64,000 nucleotides of DNA from Mycolicibacterium sp. J2. GTDB lineage: Bacteria; Actinomycetota; Actinomycetes; Mycobacteriales; Mycobacteriaceae. Shown here piece after piece: positions 1 to 9,384 of this stretch (its first letter is position 1; the number at the start of each line of letters is the position of its first letter). Location of the stretch: positions 186,001 to 250,000 of the forward strand of contig NZ_JAPFPY010000006.1 of NCBI RefSeq assembly GCF_026240945.1, in the 5' to 3' direction. The position numbers were made by a program, and so were the translations under genes. A model generated the notes under the pieces. It was not told the origin of the DNA and did not search any database. It saw only the letters and a program-made list of their open reading frames with translations.

Positions 1-90
1 AGCAACGAACTACTGGCCCGTTACGGCCTGCCGGTGCTCGACGAGGAAGCGCAGTTCGGGCAGGCCTCCTACATCACCGCGGTGAAGTGA
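1..90 (+). CDS. SAM-dependent methyltransferase, C-terminal fragment
   Basis: The window opens inside an open frame that ends in TGA at 88-90. The 29 visible residues contain [12 protein letters not shown] and end in ITAVK. This matches the C-terminal layout of the three complete methyltransferases that follow (compare [11 protein letters not shown] and SITAVRD there), so I infer a fourth paralogue of the TIGR00027/PPM1-like family. Only the end is present, so nothing can be said about its catalytic part. Its stop overlaps the ATG of the next gene by one base (TGATG), which suggests translational coupling. Confidence 0.75.
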   Translation, partial: SNELLARYGLPVLDEEAQFGQASYITAVK

Positions 91-992
91 TGGCCCGGTC
101 GGAAGCCGACAGCTGGGACCTGGCCTCCAGCGTCGGCGCGACCGCGACCATGGTGGCCGCCGCCCGCGCCCTGGCCACCGCGGAACCCGACGCCATCATC
201 GACGATCCGTTCGCCGCGGACCTGGTGCGCGCCGTCGGCGTGGAGTTCTTCACCCGACTGGTCAACGGCGACATCGAGATTCCGGACGATACGGCGGCCG
301 GTGGCATCCGCCTCATCACCGACACCATGGCGGTGCGCACCCGGTTCTTCGACGACTTCTTCGAGCACGCCACCGAAACCGGGGTACGCCAAGCGGTCAT
401 CCTGGCCGCCGGGCTGGATACCCGGCCGTACCGGCTGTCGTGGCCGGCCGGCACCGTCGTCTACGAGATCGACCAACCCGAGGTCATCGCCTTCAAGACG
501 CAATCGATGGAGGCCCTTGGCGCCGCCCCGTCCGCCGAACGCCGGACGGTGGCGGTCGACCTGCGCGACGACTGGCCGGCGGCGTTGCGCCAAGCCGGTT
601 TCGACACGTCGGCGCCGTCCGCGTGGAGCGCCGAAGGGCTGCTGATGTATCTGCCGCCCGACGCCCAGGACCGGCTCTTCGACCACATCACTGCGCTGTC
701 GGCGCCCGGTAGCAGGCTGGCCACCGAGTACCACGGCAACGATTTCGGGCAGTCACTGGGCGAGCGGGCCAAGGAGATGTTCGACCATTGGGGCCCACAA
801 GGTTTCGACCTCGACCTGGCCCAGCTGTTCTATCCGGGTGAGCGCAACGACGTCGTCGACTATCTGTCCGCCCGCGGTTGGCAGGTGCACAGCCGTAGCC
901 GCCGCGACGTGTTCACCGACTACGGGCGGGAGTTCCCCGACCTCGCGTCCCCACTGCGTCAGTCGGTGTCCATCACCGCCGTTCGTGACTGA
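90..992 (+). CDS. SAM-dependent methyltransferase (TIGR00027 family)
   Basis: A class I methyltransferase of the leucine-carboxyl-methyltransferase-like family that is expanded in mycobacteria; substrates of the family are mostly unknown. About 300 aa. The N-terminal [14 protein letters not shown] signature is followed by the SAM-binding motif [13 protein letters not shown] near residue 115 and the acidic motif YEIDQPEVI just after, then [10 protein letters not shown] in the C-terminal half. I chose the ATG at 90, which overlaps the previous stop; a GTG lies directly before it at 87. It is the second of four tandem paralogues and is probably co-transcribed with them. Family assignment is firm, function is not. 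Confidence 0.88.
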   Translation: MARSEADSWDLASSVGATATMVAAARALATAEPDAIIDDPFAADLVRAVGVEFFTRLVNGDIEIPDDTAAGGIRLITDTMAVRTRFFDDFFEHATETGVRQAVILAAGLDTRPYRLSWPAGTVVYEIDQPEVIAFKTQSMEALGAAPSAERRTVAVDLRDDWPAALRQAGFDTSAPSAWSAEGLLMYLPPDAQDRLFDHITALSAPGSRLATEYHGNDFGQSLGERAKEMFDHWGPQGFDLDLAQLFYPGERNDVVDYLSARGWQVHSRSRRDVFTDYGREFPDLASPLRQSVSITAVRD

Positions 993-1013
993 ACCATTCA
1001 GCGAGGACTCTGT

Positions 1014-1934
1014 ATGACCACCACCAACACCGGACGCTCTGACGGCGACTCCTGGGATCTGGCCTCCAGCGTCGGCGCCACCGCCACCGCGGTGGCCGCG
1101 GCGCGCGCCATCGCCTCCCAGGGCCCCGACCCCCTGCTGAACGACCCCTATGCCGAGCCTCTGGTCCGCGCCGTCGGCGTGGACTCCTTCGTCAAGCTGA
1201 TCGACGACGAACTGCCGGTCCCGGACGACGATCCAGCCCTCAGCCGGTCCCGGATGCGGGAACAGATGACCGTGCGGACAAAGTTTTTCGACGACTTCTT
1301 CACCAACGCGGCCGCGTCGGGCATCCGGCAGGCCGTGATCCTGGCATCGGGACTGGACACCAGGGCCTATCGGCTGGACTGGCCTGCCGGCACCGTCGTG
1401 TTCGAGGTTGACCAGCCCGAGGTCATCGCGTTCAAGTCCCAGACACTGACCGCGCTCGGCGCGAAGCCCACCGCGGACCGCCGGACCGTCGGCATCGATC
1501 TGCGCGACGACTGGCCTGCCGCGTTGCGCGCGGCGGGATTCGACCCTGGTAAGCCCACCGCGTGGATCGCCGAGGGCCTGCTGATCTATCTGCCACCAGA
1601 GGCGCAGGATCGGCTGTTCGACAACATTACCGCGTTGTCGGCACCTGGCAGCCGGCTGGCCACCGAGGAGATGGACCTCTCCGCACTGCCCGACGACTGG
1701 GCCGAAAAACTGGCCGAACGGTCCCGGCGGCTGGGCACCGGGATCAATCTCGCGGAGCTGTTCTATCACGGTGAGCGCGCCTCGGCGGCGGCGTATCTGC
1801 GCGGGCAAGGATGGCAGGCCACGGTGCTCAAGGGTGCTGATGCGTTCGCTGCCAACGGGTTCGAGCAACCGGATGACGAATTGCGGACGTTCGGTGCAGA
1901 CTCGGGCTATCTGTCCGCGACCTTAGAAGGATGA
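1014..1934 (+). CDS. SAM-dependent methyltransferase (TIGR00027 family)
   Basis: Third member of the tandem array, 306 aa. The same ordered motifs are visible: [16 protein letters not shown] at the N-terminus, the glycine-rich SAM loop [16 protein letters not shown], the acidic ribose-binding region [11 protein letters not shown] and [17 protein letters not shown]. It starts 21 bases after the preceding gene, with AGCGAGGA upstream as a plausible ribosome binding site, and its stop overlaps the next ATG by four bases (ATGA). Divergence from the neighbours is concentrated after the SAM-binding half, which may reflect different substrates (inference). Confidence 0.88.
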   Translation: MTTTNTGRSDGDSWDLASSVGATATAVAAARAIASQGPDPLLNDPYAEPLVRAVGVDSFVKLIDDELPVPDDDPALSRSRMREQMTVRTKFFDDFFTNAAASGIRQAVILASGLDTRAYRLDWPAGTVVFEVDQPEVIAFKSQTLTALGAKPTADRRTVGIDLRDDWPAALRAAGFDPGKPTAWIAEGLLIYLPPEAQDRLFDNITALSAPGSRLATEEMDLSALPDDWAEKLAERSRRLGTGINLAELFYHGERASAAAYLRGQGWQATVLKGADAFAANGFEQPDDELRTFGADSGYLSATLEG

Positions 1935-2851
1935 TCATGGCCCGCACCGACGACGATTCCTGGGACGTGGCCTCCAGCGTCGGGGCCACCGCCACACTGG
2001 TGGCCGCGGGTCGCGCGATCGCCAGCACCGACCCGCACGGGTTGATCGATGACCCGTACGCCGCGCCGTTGGTGCGCGCGGTCGGTATCGACTTCTTCAC
2101 CAAGATGGTCGACGGGGATCTCGACCTCGCCGATATCGCCCCGGACGCGGCGCAGCGGGCCCGCGCCAATATCGACGAAATGGCCGTCCGGACAAAGTTC
2201 TTCGACGATTACCTGACCGCCGCCACGGACACCGGTATCCGGCAGGTGGTCATCCTGGCCTCCGGCCTGGACTCCCGCGCCTACCGGCTGGACTGGCCCG
2301 CCGCAACGGTGGTCTATGAGATCGATCAGCCCGACGTGATCGAGTTCAAGACCCGCACGCTGGCCGGTCTGGGTGCCGAGCCGACAGCGCAGCGCCGCAC
2401 CGTGTCCATCGACCTACGCGAGAACTGGCCGGCCGCATTGACCGCCGCCGGTTTCGACCCGGCCGCCCCATCGGCGTGGCTGGCCGAGGGCTTGCTGATC
2501 TACCTGCCGCCCGACGCCCAGGACCGGCTGTTCGACCTCATCGACGAGCTCAGCGCCCCCGGCAGCACGATGGCCACCGAGTTCGTGCCCGGACTACGGG
2601 ATTTCGATGCCGAGAAGGCCCGCGAAGAAGCCGCCGCCCTGCGCGCGCATGGCCTGGACCTCGACATGCCGTCCTTGGTGTACCCGGGTGAACGGCATTC
2701 CGCGGTGGACTATCTGGGATCGCGCGGGTGGGAGATGACCGGAACACCCCGCGCCGATCTGTTCACCCGCTACGGGCTCCCGCTGCCCGACCACGTCGAG
2801 GGCAACCCGATGGCCGAGATCATCTATATCAATGGTACCCGGACGCGCTGA
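1931..2851 (+). CDS. SAM-dependent methyltransferase (TIGR00027 family)
   Basis: Fourth and last paralogue, 306 aa, with [45 protein letters not shown] and [17 protein letters not shown] in the expected order. The ATG at 1931 is coupled to the previous stop; a second in-frame ATG at 1937 is an alternative. It is convergent with sppA: its TGA and the sppA stop on the other strand abut (TGATCA), so no room remains for a separate terminator. From general knowledge, M. tuberculosis also has opposite-strand methyltransferases of this family (Rv0725c, Rv0726c) next to sppA, which supports the synteny. Confidence 0.88.
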   Translation: MIMARTDDDSWDVASSVGATATLVAAGRAIASTDPHGLIDDPYAAPLVRAVGIDFFTKMVDGDLDLADIAPDAAQRARANIDEMAVRTKFFDDYLTAATDTGIRQVVILASGLDSRAYRLDWPAATVVYEIDQPDVIEFKTRTLAGLGAEPTAQRRTVSIDLRENWPAALTAAGFDPAAPSAWLAEGLLIYLPPDAQDRLFDLIDELSAPGSTMATEFVPGLRDFDAEKAREEAAALRAHGLDLDMPSLVYPGERHSAVDYLGSRGWEMTGTPRADLFTRYGLPLPDHVEGNPMAEIIYINGTRTR

Positions 2852-4639
2852 TCAGAAGCGGTAATCCCCCAGCCACAGTGCCGTCACACCGGTGACGGCA
2901 CTGTGCGCCTGTTCCAGCGCGCCGACCATCGACCGGCCCAGCAACGCGCCAACCGCCTGCGGCAACGAGGCCGCAGCGGGCTGCGACGATGCCTTGGGCC
3001 GCAACATGTCCAGCATCGAGGACCCCGGATAGCCGACCAACCGCACGGCGGCGTCGGGCGCCAGCCCGGCGAGCACCTTGGCCCGGGTGACAGCGGTCCG
3101 CAGACCGCCGAGCTCGTCGACCAACCCACGGTCCAAGGCATCGGCACCGGTCCATACCCGGCCACGGGCAACCGCATCCACTGCCTCCACATCGAGACCG
3201 CGGCCGTCGGCGACCCGCTGCACGAAATCGGTATAGAACAGGTCGGCCTCGGCTTCGACGTGGGCATGCTGTTCGGCGGTGAACGGCGCGTTGACCGACC
3301 ACGCGTCGGCATTGGCATTGGTGCGCACCGAATCCGTGCCCACGCCGAGGCGGTCCTTGAGCTCGCGGGCCACCAACTTGCCCGTGACCACACCGATGGA
3401 TCCGGTGATGGTGCCCGCGTTGGCGACGATCGCGTCGGCGGCCATCGACACGTAGTAACCGCCGGATGCGGCCACCGCTCCCATCGACGCCACCACCGGC
3501 TTACCCGCCGCCCTGGCCCGAACCACTTCCCGCCAAATCGTTTCCGATCCGGTGACCGAGCCGCCGGGGCTGTCCACGCGTAGCACGATGGCCGAGACGG
3601 CATCGTCGGCCACCGCCTCGCGCAACGCGGCGGCGATGGTGTCCCCGCCCGCGCTGGAATTGCCGATCGGCAGCACCTGCGGTCCCCCGCGCCCGCTCAC
3701 GATAGGCCCGTGCAGGGTGACCACCGCGATGGTGGATTTGGGCTTGCGCCCCGGCACACCCGGCATCGGCTTGGCGGCGGTGGCCCGGGCATAGCGGGAC
3801 AGGAACAGTCGCGGCGGCGCGTCGGGCCCGTCGGCAACCGCGGCGGCACCCCCGAGTTCGGCGACGCGGGCGTAGGCCTCGTCGCGGAAGCCGATGCGGT
3901 CGACCAAGCCGCCGGACACCGCGTCGTCGCGCAGCAGCGGCGCCTTGTCGGCCAAGGCGTCGACCACGTCGGCCGCAAGGTTCCGTGAGGCGGCGACCGC
4001 CGCCCGCACCTGGGCATGCAGGCTCTCGATCATCGCGCTGTCGGCCTCCCGATGCGCGTCGGTGTAACTGTCCTGGGTGAAAAGGTTTGCCGCCGACTTG
4101 TATTCACCGCGGGCGACGAATTGCGCTTCGATACCGGCCTTGTCCAGCGCATCACGCAGAAACATCGCATTGGTGGCGAAACCCACCAGGCCGACGGTGC
4201 CCGACGGCTGCATCCACACCTCGCGGAACGCCGAGGCCAGGTAGTAGGACATCGTCCCGGGATAGGTTTCGGCCCAGGCCAGCGTCGGCTTCACAGCACC
4301 GAACTCGGCGATGGCCGCGCGCAGTTCCTGCACCGGACCCGGTGCGGCCGCCGGGATCTGGACCCGGGCGATCAGCGCGGCCACCCGGTCGTCCTTGGCG
4401 GCGCGATAGATCGCGTCGACGGCCTGCCGCAGGGTGATGGGCCTGCCTCCGGCCGAGATGAGCGCCAGCGGGTCGAATCCCACGGTCTCCGGTGGCACGG
4501 CCTGCAGATCGAGTTCGAGCACACACCCTTCGGGCACCCCGTTGTGCCGGGCGGTGTCCACCTTCCTGACAATGGCGCGCAGGTCCGCGGGGCCCGAGAG
4601 GAATCCGGGGAGAAAATCGGGGAGAAATCCGAACATCAC
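2852..4639 (-). CDS. sppA: Signal peptide peptidase SppA (protease IV), long form
   Basis: Membrane-associated serine/lysine protease that degrades cleaved signal peptides. At 595 aa this is the long (67K-type) form with two S49 repeats. The N-terminal repeat carries the likely catalytic lysine in ARGEYKSAANLF, the C-terminal repeat the nucleophilic serine in GAVAASGGYYVSMAADAI, preceded by VLRVDSPGGSVTGSE. The start has two adjacent methionines (MMFGF). No strong cleavable signal sequence is seen; a short hydrophobic LPDFLPGFLSG stretch opens the protein. The flavin oxidoreductase gene is divergent, 60 bases upstream. Confidence 0.9.
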   Translation of the reverse strand: MMFGFLPDFLPGFLSGPADLRAIVRKVDTARHNGVPEGCVLELDLQAVPPETVGFDPLALISAGGRPITLRQAVDAIYRAAKDDRVAALIARVQIPAAAPGPVQELRAAIAEFGAVKPTLAWAETYPGTMSYYLASAFREVWMQPSGTVGLVGFATNAMFLRDALDKAGIEAQFVARGEYKSAANLFTQDSYTDAHREADSAMIESLHAQVRAAVAASRNLAADVVDALADKAPLLRDDAVSGGLVDRIGFRDEAYARVAELGGAAAVADGPDAPPRLFLSRYARATAAKPMPGVPGRKPKSTIAVVTLHGPIVSGRGGPQVLPIGNSSAGGDTIAAALREAVADDAVSAIVLRVDSPGGSVTGSETIWREVVRARAAGKPVVASMGAVAASGGYYVSMAADAIVANAGTITGSIGVVTGKLVARELKDRLGVGTDSVRTNANADAWSVNAPFTAEQHAHVEAEADLFYTDFVQRVADGRGLDVEAVDAVARGRVWTGADALDRGLVDELGGLRTAVTRAKVLAGLAPDAAVRLVGYPGSSMLDMLRPKASSQPAAASLPQAVGALLGRSMVGALEQAHSAVTGVTALWLGDYRF

Positions 4640-4699
4640 CCGAGCCTACCGATCGCCGCCCGGCCCTCATCCGGACGTGATCCGCCGTACCGTGTGCAG

Positions 4700-5626
4700 G
4701 TGCGCTACTCCATCTCTCTGCCACAGCTCGCGGGTGAGGCGTTCGACACCACTGGGGTACAGGACTATCTGGTGCGCGCCGAGGAACTCGGGTTCGACGG
4801 CGGATGGACCCTCGAGCAGACCGTCGGCCCGGCACCGCTGATCGCACCACTGGAATTACTGGCCTATGCCGCCGCCTGCACGACGCGGCTGCGGCTGGGG
4901 GTGGCGGTCCTGGTCACCTCATTGCACGATCCGCTGCAATTGGCCTCGGCGGTCACCGCCGTGGACCGGCTCAGCCACGGCCGCCTGGACCTGGGCGTGG
5001 CACCGGGGGGCGGATCCCGCCAGTTCCCGGCCTTCGGCGTCGACGGGTCGTCGTTCGTCGCCAGCTTCACCGAGGGCCTGGACTTGATGAAGGCAGCCTG
5101 GTCGGACGAGCCGCGGCTGACCTTCCACGGACGTTTCCGCGATGTGGACGACCTTCAGATCGTGCCGAAGCCGGTGCAGCGCCCCCACCCGCCGATCTGG
5201 TTCGGCGGGAACGCGCCGGCCGCCCTGGCCAGGGCCGTGCGGCACGGGGACGGTTTCCTGGGTGCCGGCTCGTCCACCACCGCCGCATTCGCCAAGGCGG
5301 TGCACACGCTGCGTCGGGAAATGGACGAACAGGCCAAAGGCGCGGCGCATTTCACCATCGGCAAGCGTGTCTACCTGATCGTCGATGACGACAGGTCGCG
5401 GGCGTGGGACCGGGCCCTGGCGGGGCTGCACCGGATCTACGGCCGGACCGCGGATCTGGAAGGCGTCGCGGTGGCAGGAACCGTGGACGACGTCGTGCGC
5501 GGGTTGAGCGAGGTGATCGCGTCCGGCGCGCAGACCATCCTGCTCAATCCGGTCGGCGCGACGGTGGCCGAGGACCGCGAACAGATGGAACGTCTTGCAG
5601 CCGAAGTGATCCCGCGACTGCCCTGA
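4700..5626 (+). CDS. LLM-class flavin-dependent oxidoreductase
   Basis: Luciferase-like TIM-barrel oxidoreductase using FMN or F420; mycobacterial members are often F420-dependent, but the cofactor cannot be decided here. About 308 aa. Visible family features are the N-terminal ISLPQLAG strand, TRLRLGVAVLVTSLHDPLQLA, GRLDLGVAPGGG and the late QRPHPPIWFGGNAP motif. I chose the GTG at 4700 (VRYSISLPQ), the usual family start; a GTG at 4694 is also possible. The long open frame upstream of this runs antisense through sppA and is not coding. Substrate unknown. Confidence 0.85.
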   Translation: MRYSISLPQLAGEAFDTTGVQDYLVRAEELGFDGGWTLEQTVGPAPLIAPLELLAYAAACTTRLRLGVAVLVTSLHDPLQLASAVTAVDRLSHGRLDLGVAPGGGSRQFPAFGVDGSSFVASFTEGLDLMKAAWSDEPRLTFHGRFRDVDDLQIVPKPVQRPHPPIWFGGNAPAALARAVRHGDGFLGAGSSTTAAFAKAVHTLRREMDEQAKGAAHFTIGKRVYLIVDDDRSRAWDRALAGLHRIYGRTADLEGVAVAGTVDDVVRGLSEVIASGAQTILLNPVGATVAEDREQMERLAAEVIPRLP

Positions 5627-5658
5627 ACGATGACCAGACCCCGCGCCCTGAGAACAAG

Positions 5659-5700
5659 GTATTGGCCTGCCCGACCCCTCGTTCCCCGGCAGGCCAATAC
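5659..5700. terminator. Perfect 13-bp inverted repeat after the LLM oxidoreductase gene
   Basis: Arms GTATTGGCCTGCC (5659-5671) and GGCAGGCCAATAC (5688-5700) are exact reverse complements around a 16-base loop. The position 33 bases after the oxidoreductase stop fits a terminator, though no T-run follows. The right arm also overlaps the 16-bp palindrome that precedes the TetR gene, and both arms contain the half-site GTATTG, so it may instead be an operator pair. Confidence 0.5.
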
Positions 5701-5710
5701 GTACGTATTG
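5695..5710. promoter_or_regulatory. Candidate TetR operator, 16-bp perfect palindrome
   Basis: CAATACGTACGTATTG is its own reverse complement and lies 48 bases before the GTG of the TetR gene, where autoregulatory operators of this family usually are. Size and symmetry fit a TetR dimer site. The regulator that binds is inferred from position only. Confidence 0.6.
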
Positions 5711-5757
5711 TTGCACGATCCCGGCGTCCATGCCATCCCGGGCTATACGGTGGGTCG

Positions 5758-6372
5758 GTGAACCGCCGGCCTCCGGATCCCACGCGCGATCCGGTTGCGT
5801 CGAATGTCGAGAAGATCCGCGATGCGGCACTCGTCAGTTTCGCCGCGCGCGGTGTCGGCGCCACGTCGTTGCGCGAGGTCGCATGCGCGGCCGGGGTCTC
5901 CATCGGCCTGGTTCAACACCATTTCGGCACCAAGGCCGGCCTGGTCGAGGCGGTGGATCGGCACGTCGCCGAGGTGCTCCGAACCAGCCTGGCCACCGGG
6001 CCGGGCCCGACCACGACCGAAGCCTTCGGCCAGCAGGTCACCACGCTGCTCGCCGAGCACACCACGGCGATGGATTATCTGGCCAGGACGCTGGTGGAGG
6101 CCACCCCGACCGGGAACGCGACCTTCGATGCGCTCGTGGCCATGGGCGACGCACGCTGGGAACAACGGGCCGAACACGGATTGCTTCGGCCCGACCTGGA
6201 CCGCACCTGGGCGACGCTGAATCCGCTGCTGTTGGTACTCGGCGCGATCATCCTGCGATCGCATCTGGACCGGCACCTGTCCGGCCATTTCACCTCGGCC
6301 GCCCAACTGTCCCGGTGGGAGGACGCCGTCAACGATCTGCTGCGCAGGGGTCAGCTACGGCCCGAGGACTGA
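5758..6372 (+). CDS. TetR/AcrR family transcriptional regulator
   Basis: About 204 aa one-component repressor. The N-terminal helix-turn-helix is visible as IRDAALVSFAARGVGATSLREVACAAGVSIG, written here only in part, with the recognition segment SIGLVQHHFGTKAGL at about residues 48-62. The C-terminal ligand-binding half has no motif I can tie to a ligand. The GTG at 5758 gives the usual short lead before the HTH. A perfect palindrome at 5695-5710 suggests autoregulation, and the upstream LLM oxidoreductase on the same strand is a candidate co-regulated gene (inference). The gene ends in a strong hairpin shared with the rplO side. Confidence 0.85.
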   Translation: MNRRPPDPTRDPVASNVEKIRDAALVSFAARGVGATSLREVACAAGVSIGLVQHHFGTKAGLVEAVDRHVAEVLRTSLATGPGPTTTEAFGQQVTTLLAEHTTAMDYLARTLVEATPTGNATFDALVAMGDARWEQRAEHGLLRPDLDRTWATLNPLLLVLGAIILRSHLDRHLSGHFTSAAQLSRWEDAVNDLLRRGQLRPED

Positions 6373-6396
6373 GACCGGGACGTGCTGCCAAACGAC

Positions 6397-6424
6397 AACG
6401 GCCCCCGCCGAAGCGGGGGCCGTT
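6397..6424. terminator. Bidirectional terminator between TetR gene and rplO
   Basis: A perfect 12-bp GC-rich stem, AACGGCCCCCGC (6397-6408) with GCGGGGGCCGTT (6413-6424), closes on a CGAA tetraloop. It lies 24 bases after the TetR stop on the plus strand and 14 bases after the rplO stop on the minus strand, so it can end both transcripts. The flank on the TetR side reads CTCGATGG and has no long U-tract. Confidence 0.85.
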
Positions 6425-6438
6425 CTCGATGGTAGGTC

Positions 6439-6882
6439 CTACAGCTCGGTCGCCGAGCCGCCGGCGGCGGTGATCGCCTCGCGGGCGCTACCGCTGAACT
6501 TGTGCGCGGTGACGTCGACCTTGGCGGACAGCTTGCCGTCGCCGAGAACCTTCACCAGCACGTTCTTGCGCACCAGGCCCTTGGCCACCAGCTCGTCGAT
6601 ACCGACGGTGCCGCCCTCGGGGAACGCCTTGCCGAGTTCGCCGATGTTGACGACGGCGTACTCGGTACGGAACCGGTTACGGAAACCCTTCAGCTTGGGC
6701 AGCCGCATGTGGATCGGCATCTGGCCACCCTCGAACGTCGCGGGGACGTTCTTGCGGGCCTTGGTGCCCTTGGTGCCGCGGCCCGCGGTCTTACCCTTGG
6801 ACCCCTCACCACGACCGACACGCGTCTTGGCGGTCTTCTCGCCCGGCGCCGGCTTCAGGTCATGCAGTTTGATAACGCTCAT
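6439..6882 (-). CDS. rplO: 50S ribosomal protein L15
   Basis: Large-subunit protein that contacts 23S rRNA late in assembly. 147 aa from [14 protein letters not shown], with the typical glycine/lysine-rich RNA-binding segment [20 protein letters not shown] and [18 protein letters not shown]. The ATG at 6882 was preferred to the longer open frame because it matches the family start and leaves 7 bases after rpmD. It is the last gene of the spc-type operon here: no secY follows, and a strong hairpin lies just beyond the stop. Confidence 0.97.
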   Translation of the reverse strand: MSVIKLHDLKPAPGEKTAKTRVGRGEGSKGKTAGRGTKGTKARKNVPATFEGGQMPIHMRLPKLKGFRNRFRTEYAVVNIGELGKAFPEGGTVGIDELVAKGLVRKNVLVKVLGDGKLSAKVDVTAHKFSGSAREAITAAGGSATEL

Positions 6883-6889
6883 GATCTTC

Positions 6890-7069
6890 CTAGACCTCCT
6901 CAACCACGACGAGGTGGTGCACGGTCTTGATGAGACCGCGAGTCTGGGCGTTGTCCTCACGGACCACCGACTGGCGGATCTTGCGCAGACCCAGCGTGCG
7001 CAGGCTTTCGCGCTGCTTCCAGCGGGCACCGATGGTGCCCCGCACCTGGGTGATCTTCAGTTCAGCCAT
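6890..7069 (-). CDS. rpmD: 50S ribosomal protein L30
   Basis: 59 aa, below the length of most reported open frames and read directly from the sequence. It begins [14 protein letters not shown] and ends VVVEEV, with the L30 core [17 protein letters not shown] in the middle. It fits exactly between rpsE (2 bases upstream) and rplO (7 bases downstream). L30 is present in actinobacteria and in this place in the spc operon. Confidence 0.96.
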   Translation of the reverse strand: MAELKITQVRGTIGARWKQRESLRTLGLRKIRQSVVREDNAQTRGLIKTVHHLVVVEEV

Positions 7070-7071
7070 TG

Positions 7072-7737
7072 TTATGCCGATCCTTCACGCGCGGCCGCAG
7101 CGGCCAGCGCCTCGCTCTCGCGACGGGCCTTGAGCATTCCGGCCGGCGCGACATCCTCGATGGACAGACCACGACGGGCCGCCACCTCTTCGGGGCGCTG
7201 AATCATCTTCAGCGCGGCAACGGTGGCATGCACCACGTTGATCGCGTTGTCGCTACCCAGCGACTTCGCCAGAACGTCGTGCACGCCGGCACATTCGAGC
7301 ACCGCGCGGCAAGCACCGCCGGCGATGACACCGGTACCCGGGCTGGCCGGTCGCAGCATCACGACACCGGCCGCGGCCTCACCCTGAACCGGGTGGACGA
7401 TGGTGGCACCGATCAGCGGAACGCGGAAGAAGTTCTTACGCGCTTCCTCGACACCCTTGGCGATGGCGGCCGGAACTTCCTTGGCCTTGCCGTAGCCGAC
7501 GCCGACCATGCCGTTGCCGTCACCGACGATGACCAGAGCGGTGAAGCTGAAGCGCCGACCACCCTTGACCACCTTGGAGACGCGGTTGATGGTGACAACG
7601 CGCTCGATGTAGTTGCTCTTCTCGCCGCGGTCGTCGCCGCGACCACGGCCGCCACGATCGTCGCGGCCCCGGCCGCCGCGATCTCCGCGGCCGCCGCGAT
7701 TGTCCTGCGCCGAACCGGCGCCAGCCTGCTCGGCCAT
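7072..7737 (-). CDS. rpsE: 30S ribosomal protein S5
   Basis: Small-subunit protein important for decoding accuracy and mRNA helicase activity. About 221 aa with a low-complexity Arg/Gly/Asp-rich N-terminus (repeats of RGGRG and DDRGG) as in other mycobacteria, then the S5 double-stranded-RNA-binding-like domain [22 protein letters not shown] and the C-terminal domain with [13 protein letters not shown]. Two ATG codons are adjacent; I chose the second because GAGG lies about 8 bases before it. Confidence 0.96.
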   Translation of the reverse strand: MAEQAGAGSAQDNRGGRGDRGGRGRDDRGGRGRGDDRGEKSNYIERVVTINRVSKVVKGGRRFSFTALVIVGDGNGMVGVGYGKAKEVPAAIAKGVEEARKNFFRVPLIGATIVHPVQGEAAAGVVMLRPASPGTGVIAGGACRAVLECAGVHDVLAKSLGSDNAINVVHATVAALKMIQRPEEVAARRGLSIEDVAPAGMLKARRESEALAAAAAREGSA

Positions 7738-7762
7738 CATGCAGTCCTCTCGTTGAATGTCA

Positions 7763-8170
7763 TCAGAACTTCAGCCCGCCTTCGCGCGCGGCATCGGCCA
7801 GCGCCGCGATGCGACCGGCGTAGGTGTACCCACCGCGGTCGAACACCACGGCCTCGATACCGGCGGCCTTGGCGCGCTCGGCGATCAGCTGACCGACGCG
7901 CGTGCTGACGGCCTTCTTGTCGCCTTCGACGGCACGCACATCGGCCTCGATCGACGACGCGGCGGCCAGCGTGGTGCCGGTCAGGTCGTCGATGAGCTGC
8001 ACGTGGATGTGCCGCGCCGAGCGGTTCACCATCAGCCGCGGCGTGGTGGCGGTGCCTTCGACCTTCTTGCGCAGCCGGGCGTGGCGGCGCAGGCGCGCGG
8101 TGCGCCGGGTCTCGGAGATGTTCTGCCCCACCGGCTTACGGGTGGTGGCTTCGCTCTTCGTGGTAGCCAT
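7763..8170 (-). CDS. rplR: 50S ribosomal protein L18
   Basis: 5S rRNA-binding protein of the central protuberance, 135 aa. Recognised from [13 protein letters not shown] near residue 30, [18 protein letters not shown] and the C-terminal [19 protein letters not shown]. It lies between rplF (3 bases) and rpsE (25 bases) as in other spc operons. Confidence 0.97.
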   Translation of the reverse strand: MATTKSEATTRKPVGQNISETRRTARLRRHARLRKKVEGTATTPRLMVNRSARHIHVQLIDDLTGTTLAAASSIEADVRAVEGDKKAVSTRVGQLIAERAKAAGIEAVVFDRGGYTYAGRIAALADAAREGGLKF

Positions 8171-8173
8171 GGG

Positions 8174-8713
8174 TTACTTACCTGTCTTTCCGACCTTGCG
8201 GCGGATCTGTTCACCCTCGTACCGCACGCCCTTGCCCTTGTACGGGTCGGGGCGGCGCAGGCGACGGATGACCGCCGAGATCTGGCCGACCTTCTGCTTG
8301 TCGATGCCGGACACCGAGAACTTGGTGGGCGTCTCCACCGCGAAGGTGATGCCCTCCGGCGCCTCGATCAGCACCGGGTGGCTGTAACCGAGCGCGAACT
8401 CCAGGTTGGAACCCTTGAGCGCGACGCGGTAACCGACGCCGAAGATCTCCATCTTGGTGGTGTAGCCCTGGGTCACCCCGGTGACCAGGTTGGCCACCAG
8501 CGTGCGCGACAGCCCGTGCAGCGAGCGGTTGCGGCGCTCGTCGTTGGGGCGGGTCACCACGATGGCGCCCTCGTCGTTGCGGCTCACCTCGATGGGCTCG
8601 GCGATGTCCAGAGCCAGGGCGCCCTTGGGCCCCTTGACCGACACCTTCTGGCCTTCGATCGTCACATCGACCCCGGCGGGAACCGGGACCGGCTGCTTTC
8701 CAATACGCGACAT
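8174..8713 (-). CDS. rplF: 50S ribosomal protein L6
   Basis: Large-subunit protein near the factor-binding site, 179 aa. It starts [15 protein letters not shown] and shows the two L6 repeats, with [10 protein letters not shown] in the first and the conserved C-terminal [16 protein letters not shown]. It sits between rpsH and rplR on the minus strand. Confidence 0.97.
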   Translation of the reverse strand: MSRIGKQPVPVPAGVDVTIEGQKVSVKGPKGALALDIAEPIEVSRNDEGAIVVTRPNDERRNRSLHGLSRTLVANLVTGVTQGYTTKMEIFGVGYRVALKGSNLEFALGYSHPVLIEAPEGITFAVETPTKFSVSGIDKQKVGQISAVIRRLRRPDPYKGKGVRYEGEQIRRKVGKTGK

Positions 8714-8726
8714 GTTGTGTTTCCCC

Positions 8727-9125
8727 CTACCAGACGAAAGCGAGGACTTCGCCGCCCACGCCCTGTCGAGCTGCCTGGCGGTCGGTGAGCAGGCCAGAGG
8801 ACGTGGAGATGATCGCCACGCCGAGGCCGCCGAGCACCCGGGGCAGATTGGTGGATTTTGCGTAGACCCGCAGGCCGGGCTTGCTCACCCGGCGCAGGCC
8901 GGCGATGCTGCGCTCACGGCTGGGGCCGTACTTGAGCTGCACCACCAGGGACTTGCCGACGCGGGCGTCCTCGGTGCGGTAATCGGAGATGTAGCCCTGC
9001 TCCTTGAGGATCTCGGCGATGTTCGCCTTGATCTTCGAATGAGGCAGCGTCACCTCGTCGTGATACGCCGAATTGGCGTTACGCAGACGTGTCAAGAAGT
9101 CTGCGATGGGATCGGTCATCGTCAT
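8727..9125 (-). CDS. rpsH: 30S ribosomal protein S8
   Basis: 16S rRNA-binding assembly protein, 132 aa. [21 protein letters not shown] at the N-terminus and [14 protein letters not shown] with GGEVLAFVW at the C-terminus are diagnostic. The reported start includes two extra residues (MTMTDP); the second ATG at 9119 is equally possible. Confidence 0.97.
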   Translation of the reverse strand: MTMTDPIADFLTRLRNANSAYHDEVTLPHSKIKANIAEILKEQGYISDYRTEDARVGKSLVVQLKYGPSRERSIAGLRRVSKPGLRVYAKSTNLPRVLGGLGVAIISTSSGLLTDRQAARQGVGGEVLAFVW

Positions 9126-9196
9126 GACAGCCGGTTCACCTTCCTCGCGGCGGTTCCCAGTCCGGGCCTACCGTGTTAATCAGTAATGAATGCTGG

Positions 9197-9382
9197 TTAC
9201 CAGCTGGACTTCTGCACGCCGGGCAGTTCGCCGGCATGCGCCATCTCGCGCAAGCAGATTCGGCACAGGCCGAACTTGCGGAAGACCGCGTGCGGACGAC
9301 CGCACTTGTTGCAACGGGTGTAACCGCGCACCGCGAACTTCGGCTTCTTCTGAGACTTGTTGATCAGAGCTTTCTTGGCCAT
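9197..9382 (-). CDS. rpsZ: 30S ribosomal protein S14, zinc-binding type
   Basis: 61 aa. The short S14 form carries two CxxC pairs, RCNKCG near residues 24-27 and LCRICL near 40-43, which bind one zinc ion. This is the C+ paralogue; many mycobacteria also carry a zinc-independent copy elsewhere that is induced when zinc is scarce. It lies two bases after rplE in the canonical spc order. Confidence 0.96.
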   Translation of the reverse strand: MAKKALINKSQKKPKFAVRGYTRCNKCGRPHAVFRKFGLCRICLREMAHAGELPGVQKSSW

Positions 9383-9384
9383 GC

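Noticed and set aside
4016..4699. Long plus-strand open frame joined to the flavin oxidoreductase gene
   Set aside because: It is antisense to sppA, with no family features; the high-GC frame stays open by chance. The oxidoreductase starts at 4700.
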